From IMG/VR virus record IMGVR_UViG_3300009161_000233, positions 1-23,727 of that record: 23,727 bases of DNA. The stretch is one strand, 5' to 3'. Origin of the DNA: a virus. The translations under genes and the position numbers were made by a program. A model generated the notes under the pieces. It was not told the origin of the DNA and did not search any database. It saw only the letters and a list, made by a program, of their open reading frames with translations. Shown here in pieces: positions 6,210 to 14,121 of this stretch. Each line of letters opens with the position of its first letter. Within the stretch, counting starts at the first letter, position 1.

Positions 6210-9014
6210 TTAATTGGTGATAAAATTCCCCGAAGTTGTAAACGTGTGATAAGTGTATCCACCAACAAATGTTATTGTTCCGCCAGTCGCTATTTGAGGT
6301 CCCAAATAACGGATAATTACAATTCCTGACCCGCCGTTTCCTCCAGCGCCAGACCCACTTCCGCCGCCGCCACCGCCAGTATTTGCTGTACCATTGCCGC
6401 CTTTAGTTCCCGATCCTGCCGTTCCAAGCCCTCCCCCTCCTGCTCCTCCGCTTCCAACTCCACTAGAGCCGCACCCTCCCCCTCCTCCTGCATAAGTTGT
6501 TCCATTTAACCATGCTATTCCTGCCCCACCTGCGCCTCCCAAAGCAGTCACTGGAGTTTGTCCCACAGCATTAGCCCCCCCACCTCCTCCAGAGCCGCCT
6601 CCAGAGCCATTGGCTGGAGTATAACTTGCCCCGCCATTTTTCCCTTGGCCAACAGTTCCGGTTCCTCCCGCAAAACTTCCGCCTCCAGCAATAGAGCGCG
6701 CGCCACCTGCGCCCGATCCTCCAGAGAGCCCCGCAGCGCCAGGATACCCAGAACCTCCAGTAAGGGCAGTAATACTTAACCCAGTTGAGTTTGTGGCATC
6801 GGTGGGAATTGCATCGACTGCCGCACTGGTTCCACCTGCGCCGATCACAATAGGATAAGTAGTGCCTACGCTAGCAGCAAAAGAGCTGGCAATATACCCT
6901 CCCGCTCCGCCACCTCCACCATAAGTCCCACTAGTTGTTCCGGGGCCGCCCGCTCCGCCACCTGCAACAAGCAAAATGTCAACAATACTTATTGTCATTC
7001 CATGAGTATGGTCAGCCCTGGCGGCAAAGGTGGACGTCCCCACGGCTGATGCGGAGGCAATATTTGGCGGCGCCGCAGTTGCAAGCGTGACTCCGCTTGC
7101 AGCAGTGGTTGACGACAGCGCAGTCACGCGGCCTTTTGCGTCAACACTTAAAACTGGGATTTGAGTGCTCGATCCAACCGATGATTGAGCTGTTGTGATG
7201 GTTGCTAACGTCGTTGCCGGATTTCCTGCGACGTTTGTCACATCGCCTGTTAGCGCAAGCATTTGCGCGGTTGTCAGCGTGCCGCCGGTAAGCGTAGCAA
7301 ACCCTGATGCCTGGTCGGTGCTGATCGCGCCGATATTAGCTGGCGTAATCCCTAGCGCAGTGCGTGCGGCCGCTGCGGATGTAGCGCCAGTCCCTCCAGA
7401 GCTTACCCCAAGCGTGCCTGCAAGCGTTACAGCGCCCGTTGATGTTGTTGCTGGCGTTAGCCCAGAAAGTGATGTGGTAAAGGACGTTACGCCCGCATTA
7501 GCCGCAGCAAATTGGATAAAAGAAATGCTACTGACTCCAAAATTAATAGGCGCGGGAGTCTGCTGCACCCAAGCTGTGTTCGCGAGCGTGCTTCCAAGCA
7601 CGATGACAAAATCACCGGCCTGCACCTCATTGATCCCAGAACCGCTTGTGTCATAGTCAGTTGCTCGCGTAAGGATGTAAGGCACAGTCGATCCATCACC
7701 TTGCCGAGTGACGGTATAAACGCCGTTTTGAAAGGTGCTTCCCTGATTTTTTACAAGAATGCGTTGCCCTACCGAAACCGTAGTGCCGTCAACCTGCAAA
7801 GCCGTGTTGGTGCCGCCTGTGAGCGTAGCGTTAACGCCTACCCCAGCGCCGCCAGGCTGGTTATAAGTAGCCGCAGGCGATAGGACTGCGATGGTGCCAT
7901 AGTCGCAAGCATCGTGAAAATTTACGCCTGAACCGATTGCGTCGGCGTAGGCTTTGTTGACAATGTCTGTTGCTGCTCCTGGAGCGGTTGAAACTGTGCC
8001 TGTCGTAAGAGCAAGGCTCGTGATCTGGTCGCTGCCGCCAGATGCATGCGTGGAGGCGTGCGCCGTTGGAGTACGCGCGTTTGTTAACCGCGAATCATTA
8101 CCGACGCAAGCAGTTGTGCCGGTTGTGCCATAAGTCACAGTGAGCGTGCGATCCGCGGTAAGGTCGCCGCCTCCAGTTAATCCGGTACCTGCTGAAATTG
8201 TGCGGCTTGTGGGAGCGGCACCAATATCACTGGGCGCTAGCGCATCGGTGCCTCCAGTGGCGTGCGTCGATTTGTGCGCGGTAGGAGTCCTTGCGTTTGA
8301 AAGTCGTGAATCGTTGCCCTCTGCAGCGGTGCCTGCTGTTGTGCCAAAAGTTACCGACACACTGCCCGGCTTCCATGTTGCATTTGCATCGTCCCAAACA
8401 ATTCCCTGCCCGGCTGTCGGTTGCGTCGCGGCTAGCGGTCGTAGCTGCAAACTTACAGCATCGGCCGGCAATGGCGCCCACCAAGTTGGGGAGGTTGCTG
8501 GATCGTTGTTAGTGTTGCCGTTTTGTATGCAGATCCAAGCCTCACGCTGTGCGGTTGCGACAAGGTCGCCCTGAATGTAGGTCGCAGCCCCCGACCACGC
8601 GCGGCCTCCAATATCTGTTCCGCCGCCCCCAGCTCCAGCTACAACCGCACGCACCACAATTGGCACGCCAGTCGGTGGCGCCGTTGCAAAAACAATCGTT
8701 CCGCCGTTAGCTGCGGAGATTGTCCAATCAACTGTTGGCCGCTGCTCAATGCCGCCAACGCTTGCTAGATAGGCGCTTACGTCGGTCGAGGTGTATCCGT
8801 TGATCGGAGAAAACGACGCGCCTCCCGCTGCCGTAAAAGTGCTAATGGCAGTCCCGCCCAATGCCCCCGAAAACGCCAACTCTTGCACGCCTGTATCTGT
8901 GCCGAGATAAAGCTTAGCCGTTGAGCGGTTTGCGGCCAACTCGCCAAGGGTGAGCGTGTCAGGCGCTCCAGCCCCGGGGGCAGAGTTTAGTTTGGGGATG
9001 ATGGGAAATGCCAT
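6210..9014 (-). CDS. Large tail fibre/adhesin with Gly-rich C-terminal tip
   Basis: A 934-aa protein. The N-terminus (FPIIPKLNSAP...LTLGELAANRSTAKLYLGTD) matches the 308-aa fibre. Two copies of the widespread fibre motif GNDSRL(S/T)NARTPTAH lie in the first third. A middle domain (HDACDYGTIAVLSPAATYN..ILVKNQG..FQNGVYTVTRQGDGS...ILTRATDYDT) is known from many phage fibres, often marine. Next come ITPANIGAIS, ALTGDVT and VDAKGRVT repeats and an RADHTHG site. From about residue 680 on it is extremely Gly-rich, ending GGYTYHTFTTSGNFITN, a Gly-rich adhesin tip. It probably contacts the host. It starts 8 nt after the 308-aa gene and ends in the TAATTTATG junction. Confidence 0.88.
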   Translation of the reverse strand: MAFPIIPKLNSAPGAGAPDTLTLGELAANRSTAKLYLGTDTGVQELAFSGALGGTAISTFTAAGGASFSPINGYTSTDVSAYLASVGGIEQRPTVDWTISAANGGTIVFATAPPTGVPIVVRAVVAGAGGGGTDIGGRAWSGAATYIQGDLVATAQREAWICIQNGNTNNDPATSPTWWAPLPADAVSLQLRPLAATQPTAGQGIVWDDANATWKPGSVSVTFGTTAGTAAEGNDSRLSNARTPTAHKSTHATGGTDALAPSDIGAAPTSRTISAGTGLTGGGDLTADRTLTVTYGTTGTTACVGNDSRLTNARTPTAHASTHASGGSDQITSLALTTGTVSTAPGAATDIVNKAYADAIGSGVNFHDACDYGTIAVLSPAATYNQPGGAGVGVNATLTGGTNTALQVDGTTVSVGQRILVKNQGSTFQNGVYTVTRQGDGSTVPYILTRATDYDTSGSGINEVQAGDFVIVLGSTLANTAWVQQTPAPINFGVSSISFIQFAAANAGVTSFTTSLSGLTPATTSTGAVTLAGTLGVSSGGTGATSAAAARTALGITPANIGAISTDQASGFATLTGGTLTTAQMLALTGDVTNVAGNPATTLATITTAQSSVGSSTQIPVLSVDAKGRVTALSSTTAASGVTLATAAPPNIASASAVGTSTFAARADHTHGMTISIVDILLVAGGGAGGPGTTSGTYGGGGGAGGYIASSFAASVGTTYPIVIGAGGTSAAVDAIPTDATNSTGLSITALTGGSGYPGAAGLSGGSGAGGARSIAGGGSFAGGTGTVGQGKNGGASYTPANGSGGGSGGGGGANAVGQTPVTALGGAGGAGIAWLNGTTYAGGGGGCGSSGVGSGGAGGGGLGTAGSGTKGGNGTANTGGGGGGSGSGAGGNGGSGIVIIRYLGPQIATGGTITFVGGYTYHTFTTSGNFITN
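7297..7367. repeat. 71-bp near-identical block, copy B (in the 934-aa fibre gene)
   Basis: Partner of the block at 5460-5530, same orientation, about 1.84 kb away. Homologous recombination between the copies would delete the intervening DNA, including the 108-aa gene, and fuse the two fibres in frame. Confidence 0.85.
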
Positions 9015-9022
9015 AGGGTCAC

Positions 9023-9949
9023 TTAGTAAACGCCAGCCGTTGCGACAGTTGCGGTGCCATCCACAGCCACGTCAATGGAGCCCGACGCCTTAACACCGCC
9101 AAGGGCTAGCGTGGTTGCAACTGGGAGCGTGTAGCCGGATCCGGTCGCAGACAACACACCGTATCCGTCAATGCTGAGGCCGTTGCCGACTTTGATTGAG
9201 CCGAGGTCGGATGTCGTGGCGGCAATTAGCTGAGAAGTTGAAAGTTTGCCCGCGCCAGTAAGCTGCGGGACGCCAGAAGCCACGGCAGCGGTTGTAAGCG
9301 CGGATGTTGCAACTGCTCCCACGTCGGAGGCAGAAAGCGTTACATTGCCGTCAATCGGGACCTGCGAATTTACGGAAATCACCTCACTAGTGGCGCCGTG
9401 AATTAAGTCCCAAGATGTGCCGTTGTAGGCCATTACGTCCCCAGCGAGGATCTTGGTATGCCCATCAACTGCTGTGATTGTGGCGTTGGCTGTTGCCACG
9501 TAGTAATTGCCTTTTACCCCGACTCCGGTTGCGAGCACCGGGTTGGTATTAGGCACCCACGTCCCTTGGTAAACCAGCGCCCCTGCAGTGCTTGCAGGCA
9601 ACTGGGAGGCAGAGATTTTACCATCGCTTCCAAGCTGCGGCACAAAATTAGCCACAGCACTGGTCGTGAGACACCCGAGTTGGGCGGTCGTAATGGCAGC
9701 AATTTGGGCCGTAGATAAATAGCCGTCCCCGTTTAGCCTAGGCACTTTATCTGCCTCTTTAAGCGTCGTGAGTTGCGACGTTGCAACTTTGTCGGAGCCA
9801 AGCTCAAAAACGACATTGTCGTTGGCCTTGAGATAAACTTTTGCTGTTGCTGTGTTTACAGCCAATTCAGCCAGGCTGAGATTGTTTGCCAGAGGAGCAA
9901 CCTGACTGGTTTCGGTTGCGTTGCGTTTGGGAATAATTGGGTTGCTCAT
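9023..9949 (-). CDS. Tail fibre protein (short)
   Basis: A 308-aa fibre-like protein. The first 50 residues (NPIIPKRNATETSQVAPLA..LSLAELAVNTATAKVYL) match the start of the 934-aa fibre, a likely shared attachment domain. Repeated segments follow (VPRLNGDGYLSTAQIAAITTAQL, VPQLGSDGKISASQLP, VPQLTGAGKLSTSQLI), a repeat of V-P-x-L-x-x-x-G-x-x-S-x-x-Q-(I/L). An A-G-D-V-M-A-Y-N-G-T-S-W-D block (about 168-180) also occurs. The C-terminus is Thr/Val-rich. A trimeric rod that carries or extends the receptor-binding proteins is the likely role. Confidence 0.8.
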   Translation of the reverse strand: MSNPIIPKRNATETSQVAPLANNLSLAELAVNTATAKVYLKANDNVVFELGSDKVATSQLTTLKEADKVPRLNGDGYLSTAQIAAITTAQLGCLTTSAVANFVPQLGSDGKISASQLPASTAGALVYQGTWVPNTNPVLATGVGVKGNYYVATANATITAVDGHTKILAGDVMAYNGTSWDLIHGATSEVISVNSQVPIDGNVTLSASDVGAVATSALTTAAVASGVPQLTGAGKLSTSQLIAATTSDLGSIKVGNGLSIDGYGVLSATGSGYTLPVATTLALGGVKASGSIDVAVDGTATVATAGVY

Positions 9950-9951
9950 AA

Positions 9952-10233
9952 CTAATAAGTGCCTGCGTCAAAGGTTGTTGGGATCCAGCGAAAGCCGTCA
10001 TAAACTAAAAACTGAGCGCCTGCGGGAGGCACCTCGGAAACTGGAGTTGTTTGGATACCCGTCACAGTCGCCACGGATCCGCTGGGGCCAACGCTTAACG
10101 CAACGTCTCCAGAGAGAGAGGTGAGGTCGCCAGGGGCGCCCTGTGGCCCCTGCGGCCCGACCGGGCCTTGAATGCCAGGGATCCCGGTTAAAAGTTCAAC
10201 GGCGACGATGCCGCATTCGTTTGCGCAGCTCAT
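9952..10233 (-). CDS. Short collagen-like tail protein
   Basis: A 93-aa protein. A hydrophobic start (ECGIVAVELLTG) is followed by about six Gly-X-Y triplets at residues 17-34 (GIPGIQGPVGPQGPQGAPG). Then comes a small domain (LSGDVALSVGPSGSVATVTGIQTTP) that ends FLVYDGFRWIPTTFDAGTY. Gly-X-Y runs of this kind form trimeric collagen-like stalks in phage tail fibres. The terminal AQFLVYDGFRWIPTTF block recurs in many fibre proteins. It leads the fibre cluster and overlaps the previous gene by ATGA. Confidence 0.75.
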   Translation of the reverse strand: MSCANECGIVAVELLTGIPGIQGPVGPQGPQGAPGDLTSLSGDVALSVGPSGSVATVTGIQTTPVSEVPPAGAQFLVYDGFRWIPTTFDAGTY

Positions 10234-10604
10234 AAAATTGTGATTCTCGAGGAAATGGCCTGCAGCTTAAACCCGTCCGAGGTGCGCACAGCAAAAAGGC
10301 TCATCGTCGCCCGCTGTGGCGCCAGCAATGCGGTAGCAGTGTGAGTGATGCGGATGCACCCATCAACGCCCTCAGTGGTCACTGTGGGGTCAGTGATCGA
10401 GGCTCCACTTGTGGCGCGCAATACGGCGGAAAAAGTGTATTCGTCTAGGCTAAGTTTTGCTCCATCCGCGCCAATAAAATGAAACCCCAAGGCAAAATCC
10501 GTTCCTCGGATAATTGAGCCAGAGGTAAGCGCGGGAGTCATACTATTAGGGGGCGCGTAAAAATTAATCGGCCCGGTCGCAACAGCCAGAGATGGCGGCG
10601 ACAT
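10230..10604 (-). CDS. Small beta-rich tail/fibre accessory protein, start uncertain
   Basis: Up to 124 aa. The body (MTPALTSGSIIRGTDFALGFHFIGADGAKLSLDEYTFSAVLRAT..., TEGVDGCIRITHTATALLAP, RATMSLFAVRTSDGFKLQAISSRITIL) has the plan of BppU-like N-terminal domains: R-G-D/T followed by strands about a polymer-input value and a late GxxxxL strand. That is how upper-baseplate or fibre-anchor proteins of siphoviruses start. Three starts are possible: ATG 10604 (41-nt overlap), a rare ATT at 10568 overlapping the previous TAA, or ATG 10541 (22-nt gap). The stop overlaps the next start by ATGA. The family match is tentative. Confidence 0.66.
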   Translation of the reverse strand: MSPPSLAVATGPINFYAPPNSMTPALTSGSIIRGTDFALGFHFIGADGAKLSLDEYTFSAVLRATSGASITDPTVTTEGVDGCIRITHTATALLAPQRATMSLFAVRTSDGFKLQAISSRITIL

Positions 10605-10773
10605 CTTGCGGCCAAGCTTTGGCCCAGATCAATTCATCCGCCAGCGGGGGCAGTTTGTCAAGGCTGCAGGGCGGATCGTGGGAAAGCAGCAGGAATTTAT
10701 CATCGCAGGTCGTGGTCTGCTCGCACCGGCGGCAGGTGTCACTACGTTTATCCACCAGCCAGCTCGGAATCAT
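10564..10773 (-). CDS. Small Cys-rich putative metal-binding protein
   Basis: A 69-aa protein with C14-x2-C17, C23, H32 and C36 (DTCRRCEQTTTC...SHDPPCSLDKLP). Small phage proteins with a CxxC pair followed by a PCxL motif recur in tail regions and are likely zinc-binding. A second Cys pair (C64-C65) lies near the C-terminus. Function is unknown. The start at 10773 overlaps the previous stop by ATGA. The following gene start overlaps or touches this stop (see finding). Confidence 0.65.
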   Translation of the reverse strand: MIPSWLVDKRSDTCRRCEQTTTCDDKFLLLSHDPPCSLDKLPPLADELIWAKAWPQDVAAISGCCDRAD

Positions 10774-11273
10774 TCGTTGATCCTCATTTTATAGGTGATT
10801 GTGCCGCCGCTGTATAGAGGCTGAGATTCATCGCTTTTGAAACCGTTAAAATAAACGGTCTCAAAACCTTCTCCTGAATAAAGAATTGTCACCGGAACGC
10901 GCCAATAGTTTGCGTTTGGAAGGTTATTGTCTCGCTGGTAATCAAACATCGCCAGCGCTCTGGGAAATGCAATGTCGTCAGGAGCCCATTCCGGAGCGAC
11001 CGTGTCAAATGAATAGGGGCCAACATCAAGCATCGTATCAGGTGAAATCTCGGTTCGCCCACCCCATCCCCAGAGGAGTCGCATTCTATCGCAGTTTTGC
11101 CAGCCTGCGCGCCTGGGTCGATACGGGTAATGAGGCTTCCCACATTGCTGCATCGCACGGGTTTCCGTTGGGTCTGCTGGCCATGAAAACTCAGCAGTGC
11201 CGGTAACAAAAGGCGAAGAAACCTCAAAAAGCATGCTGAAGTTTGTTTTAAAATACCACTGGTAGCAGTTCAT
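10770..11273 (-). CDS. Tail-associated protein, unknown
   Basis: A 167-aa protein (MNCYQWYFKTNFSMLFEVSSPFVTGTAEFSWPAD...) rich in aromatic residues (RRAGWQNCDRMRLLWGWGGRTEI; PYSFDTVAPEWAPDD). It ends in a beta-rich region with FETVYFNGFKSDES...GGTITYKMRINE. The repeated strands suggest a structural beta-sandwich. I recognise no family. Start ATG at 11273, again with TAAAAATG after the previous stop; the longer reading from 11291 starts at TTG. The TGA overlaps the next ATG by ATGA. Confidence 0.7.
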   Translation of the reverse strand: MNCYQWYFKTNFSMLFEVSSPFVTGTAEFSWPADPTETRAMQQCGKPHYPYRPRRAGWQNCDRMRLLWGWGGRTEISPDTMLDVGPYSFDTVAPEWAPDDIAFPRALAMFDYQRDNNLPNANYWRVPVTILYSGEGFETVYFNGFKSDESQPLYSGGTITYKMRINE

Positions 11274-11275
11274 TT

Positions 11276-11821
11276 TTAGACACTTGACCAATCAAGCAGG
11301 CAAGGATTTGGGACGATGGCCGAGCACACATTGATGATTTGAGAGATGGCTCCACTTGCCACAACCGCCGTGCCCACAAGGATATATTGAGTGTCAGCCG
11401 TGTTTGCCAACACCAAGCTTGATGGCTGAAAACTGATAGCTGTGCTCCCGGTCGCAATTGTCATCGTGTCTGTGTTCCACAAAACCACGCAATAAATGTA
11501 AGACGTTGCGGTGATGGTTAAATTGTACGGAGTCTCTGGAGTCATCCCATCTGGATTGCGCCCAGCCACTTGCCCATATTGGATATTAACTTTCAGCGTT
11601 GAACCCGCAGATGCATCTGTAAGTTGAAACGGACAAACTGAAGTGCTGGAAGTGCTTCCAACAACTCCTTGCCCAGAAACTATCAAACTTGTGCCCCCAG
11701 GCGCCCGCATAAAATTACCACCGACGACGCCCACAATCTGATTTGACCGCACCTCCCGCGTAATGCGGTTGATGTGGTCAGCCAGCACCGTCATCCCTTT
11801 TTCAATTTGTGGCAAATCCAT
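11276..11821 (-). CDS. Tail-tip structural protein, unknown
   Basis: A 181-aa protein: helical start (MDLPQIEKGMTVLADHINRITREV) then a beta-rich, Thr/Ser-rich body (GGNFMRAPGGTSLIVSGQG..., TPYNLTITATSYIYCVVLWNTDTMTIA..., SAISQIINVCSAIVP). A short coil N-terminus followed by a beta-sheet body is a layout common in trimeric tail proteins. I chose ATG at 11821 because it follows the previous stop as TAAAAATG. No family is recognised. Confidence 0.7.
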   Translation of the reverse strand: MDLPQIEKGMTVLADHINRITREVRSNQIVGVVGGNFMRAPGGTSLIVSGQGVVGSTSSTSVCPFQLTDASAGSTLKVNIQYGQVAGRNPDGMTPETPYNLTITATSYIYCVVLWNTDTMTIATGSTAISFQPSSLVLANTADTQYILVGTAVVASGAISQIINVCSAIVPNPCLLDWSSV

Positions 11822-11823
11822 TT

Positions 11824-12480
11824 TTAAGAAGCGTAATAAATAAATGTGTCCCAGCCCCCTAGGCTGCTTCCAAGCCACTCGTAAGAAATTTTGTACAGCG
11901 GCCCCTCTTGTACAACGCTTGCGCCGGTCACGATAAAATTGACCCCCGATGGAGTCATGTTGGTCGCAAAATCAGGGAAGTTTATTCGCCCAATCAAGCC
12001 AAGATTAGGCTTACTTGCCGCGCTGTAAGTGTGTTTGATCGTGATCCTTGGAGCGAGATAGCTGGTAATATTTTTGCCAATGTACCGCTCAAGGTAAACG
12101 CCGAGAGAACCCATTTGAGTCGAGGGAGTCCACGTCGACGGGTTAGGTTGGCCGTTGCGCCACAATCGGTAACTCGCCCACTGCGCATCTGTAAAAACGC
12201 TAAAGCGCGGGTGACTTTCAATCGGCTCCGCGGATGTTGCAACCTCGCAACTCCAAGTTTCTGGAAACACTGTAGGAGGCCCACCACCGCCCGGATCTGG
12301 GTTTGGTATTTCGTCCGTAAACGTCTGCACCAGAGTATACTTGCCGTCGTCAATGGTTTGCGACCATGTACGCGCATTAGTGTCCGGCGTCATTTCGCTA
12401 AAACTCTCCAGCGTCTGCTCAGTTACCGTGTAGCCGCGTTGATCGCGCGAAACGGTCTGCTTTGTAAGTGTTGCAGCCAT
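11824..12480 (-). CDS. Tail-tip structural protein, unknown (after tape measure)
   Basis: A 218-aa beta-rich, Thr- and Trp-rich protein. It has MAATLTKQTVSRDQRGYTVTEQTLESF, a Pro/Gly linker NPDPGGGGPP at about 61-70, and a second domain with FSVFTDAQWASYRLWRNGQPNPSTW and IGKNITSYLAPRITIKHTYSAA. It sits where the distal tail or first baseplate protein follows the tape measure (lambda M/L). I do not recognise the family. Start ATG at 12480, six bases after the tape-measure stop, with the AT-rich ATTTATG context. Stop and next start are joined as TAAAAATG. Confidence 0.72.
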   Translation of the reverse strand: MAATLTKQTVSRDQRGYTVTEQTLESFSEMTPDTNARTWSQTIDDGKYTLVQTFTDEIPNPDPGGGGPPTVFPETWSCEVATSAEPIESHPRFSVFTDAQWASYRLWRNGQPNPSTWTPSTQMGSLGVYLERYIGKNITSYLAPRITIKHTYSAASKPNLGLIGRINFPDFATNMTPSGVNFIVTGASVVQEGPLYKISYEWLGSSLGGWDTFIYYAS

Positions 12481-12486
12481 AAATGT

Positions 12487-14118
12487 TTATCCGTAAACCA
12501 CACCAGAGCTGCCAGTTTGCCCCTGAAGCATTTTCAAAATGATGTTCGTCTGATTGATGCCTTCAGCGGCTTTTTCCTGCGCTTTAAGCTGCTCCCTTGC
12601 AACGCTTAAGGCTTCGTCGCCACCAGTCGATGGGCCAAACATATTGCCTCCAATTTTGGTAAGGGAAGATACAAAATCAAAGCCGCCAATGGGTTGCTGT
12701 TTTGGCGCAACAGGTGGGATGACTTCAGCCGGCAGAGGCGTTGGATTTTCTTTTCGGGCCTTTTCTCCCTTTTGTACTACGTTTGTTATTAGACTAGTGC
12801 TCAACTCTTTAAGCGCGGAAGTCTGCTCAATTTGAGGCGCAGATTCAGCCGCTATTTTTGCTGCGTTTGAAACATTCTGAGCAGACTTTGCAATCAGCGG
12901 GGCAATGTCTGTTTTCCCTTGAGTGAGATTTTCGGTAGACCGCGCACCCACCTGGCTTGCGTAATTTTGCAACGCTTCTGCCCCTGCTGCGGCTTTTTTT
13001 CCAATAAGGGGAATGGCTTTCCATTTGTCCAAAATCATCGCAACACCGTTTGCCATGATCTCAATAAACGCTTGAGCCGCGCCAACTAGAGAAAATGTCA
13101 ACCCCTCCCAAAATTTGCCCTCTGTCAAAATGCTAAAGCGTTCGACCATAAACTGGATCACGCCAGCCAAGACGCCGCTCAAAGTTTTTGAGAGAAAATT
13201 AACAGCCGCAACAAATCCAAACTTGAGAGACTCAAAAACAAGAGAGCCTAGTTTGCCTTCAGAAAATGCCTCAATAATTATTGCAATTACGGCACCTATG
13301 TCTTGCCCGATCCCAGATAAATCAATTGCGTTAAATGCCTCAACGGCAGACATCAACATCGGAGCAATTACAGCCGCCATGCCCACATAAAGTCCTTGCA
13401 GTTTTTTTGCTGCCTGTCCAAGCACGTCGGTGACGCGGTCAAAGATGCCTGCGTTTTCTTTCATCAAAGCCGCCTGGGCGCCGATTGATTTTGCAGCGTC
13501 ATCCAGTCCACCAGCCGCAAAAAGCGCCAGCATTTTTCCTCCAGACTTTCCGAAAATCTCCATCGCTGCGGCTGATCTTTCTGCCGGGTTGGTGATGCCA
13601 TTAATTGCAGCGCCAAGCGTTTGCATCTGCTGTTCTGCATTCATGGCAGACAAACTCGATGCACTAATTCCCAATTTATCAAAAGTCTTGGCAGCCTCGC
13701 CGCCAGACTCAGCAGCGGCCACGATGGCCTTTTGCATTTTGTTTACGATGGGCTGCACTGAGTCAGCTCCTAGCCCTGCCTGCTCAAAAGCAGTCTGCAG
13801 CACCATTAATTTATCCACCGCTAGCCCGGTTTGCGCAGATAAATCTATCAGCGCCCCACCCGCTTCCATGGCTGCATACATCCCTCGCGCAGCAACCGCA
13901 ACAACGGCCATTACTGAGGCTACAGCGGCCATTGCTGCCGTTGCAGCCTTCATTCCGGCAGACATTAGCAACCCTTGCCCTTGCACAGGCGTAGCGGCTA
14001 TTTTGCCAACGTTTGGAGGAGGCGCAGTGGCAAGGTCTTTCATCGCCTTTTTTGCCTTTGCTGCGCCTGCCGCAAACTCGGCGGCATCCATCCCCAATTT
14101 TACTTTTATGTCGGCCAT
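12487..14118 (-). CDS. Tail tape measure protein
   Basis: A 543-aa protein with the classical tape-measure start (ADIKVKLGMDAAEFAAGAAKAKKAMKDL). It has Ala-rich helical stretches, several hydrophobic segments (about 55-85 VMAVVAVAARGMYAAMEAGG; about 240-375 with several membrane-like helices) and a Gln/Glu-rich C-terminus (SVAREQLKAQEKAAEGINQTN). It sets tail length and may help DNA cross the membrane. The block TGLAVDKLMVLQTAFEQAGLG is common in this family. At 543 aa it predicts a short tail (about 80 nm at 0.15 nm per residue). It starts in a TAATTTATG junction. The opposite-strand open frame over 13430-14125 is a shadow of this gene. Confidence 0.93.
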   Translation of the reverse strand: MADIKVKLGMDAAEFAAGAAKAKKAMKDLATAPPPNVGKIAATPVQGQGLLMSAGMKAATAAMAAVASVMAVVAVAARGMYAAMEAGGALIDLSAQTGLAVDKLMVLQTAFEQAGLGADSVQPIVNKMQKAIVAAAESGGEAAKTFDKLGISASSLSAMNAEQQMQTLGAAINGITNPAERSAAAMEIFGKSGGKMLALFAAGGLDDAAKSIGAQAALMKENAGIFDRVTDVLGQAAKKLQGLYVGMAAVIAPMLMSAVEAFNAIDLSGIGQDIGAVIAIIIEAFSEGKLGSLVFESLKFGFVAAVNFLSKTLSGVLAGVIQFMVERFSILTEGKFWEGLTFSLVGAAQAFIEIMANGVAMILDKWKAIPLIGKKAAAGAEALQNYASQVGARSTENLTQGKTDIAPLIAKSAQNVSNAAKIAAESAPQIEQTSALKELSTSLITNVVQKGEKARKENPTPLPAEVIPPVAPKQQPIGGFDFVSSLTKIGGNMFGPSTGGDEALSVAREQLKAQEKAAEGINQTNIILKMLQGQTGSSGVVYG

Positions 14119-14121
14119 AAA

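Noticed and set aside
6317-6505. Minus open frame with Glu/Gly-rich sequence inside the large fibre
   Set aside because: Out-of-frame reading of the Gly-rich repeat; composition artefact.
2906-9949. CRISPR-like array in the repetitive fibre region
   Set aside because: The repeats are coding, degenerate, unevenly spaced and kept in frame, so they are protein repeats, not a CRISPR array.
11908-12609. Plus-strand open frame of 233 codons
   Set aside because: It overlaps the tape-measure end and the 218-aa gene on the other strand, is Cys/Arg-rich noise, and no other plus-strand gene exists.
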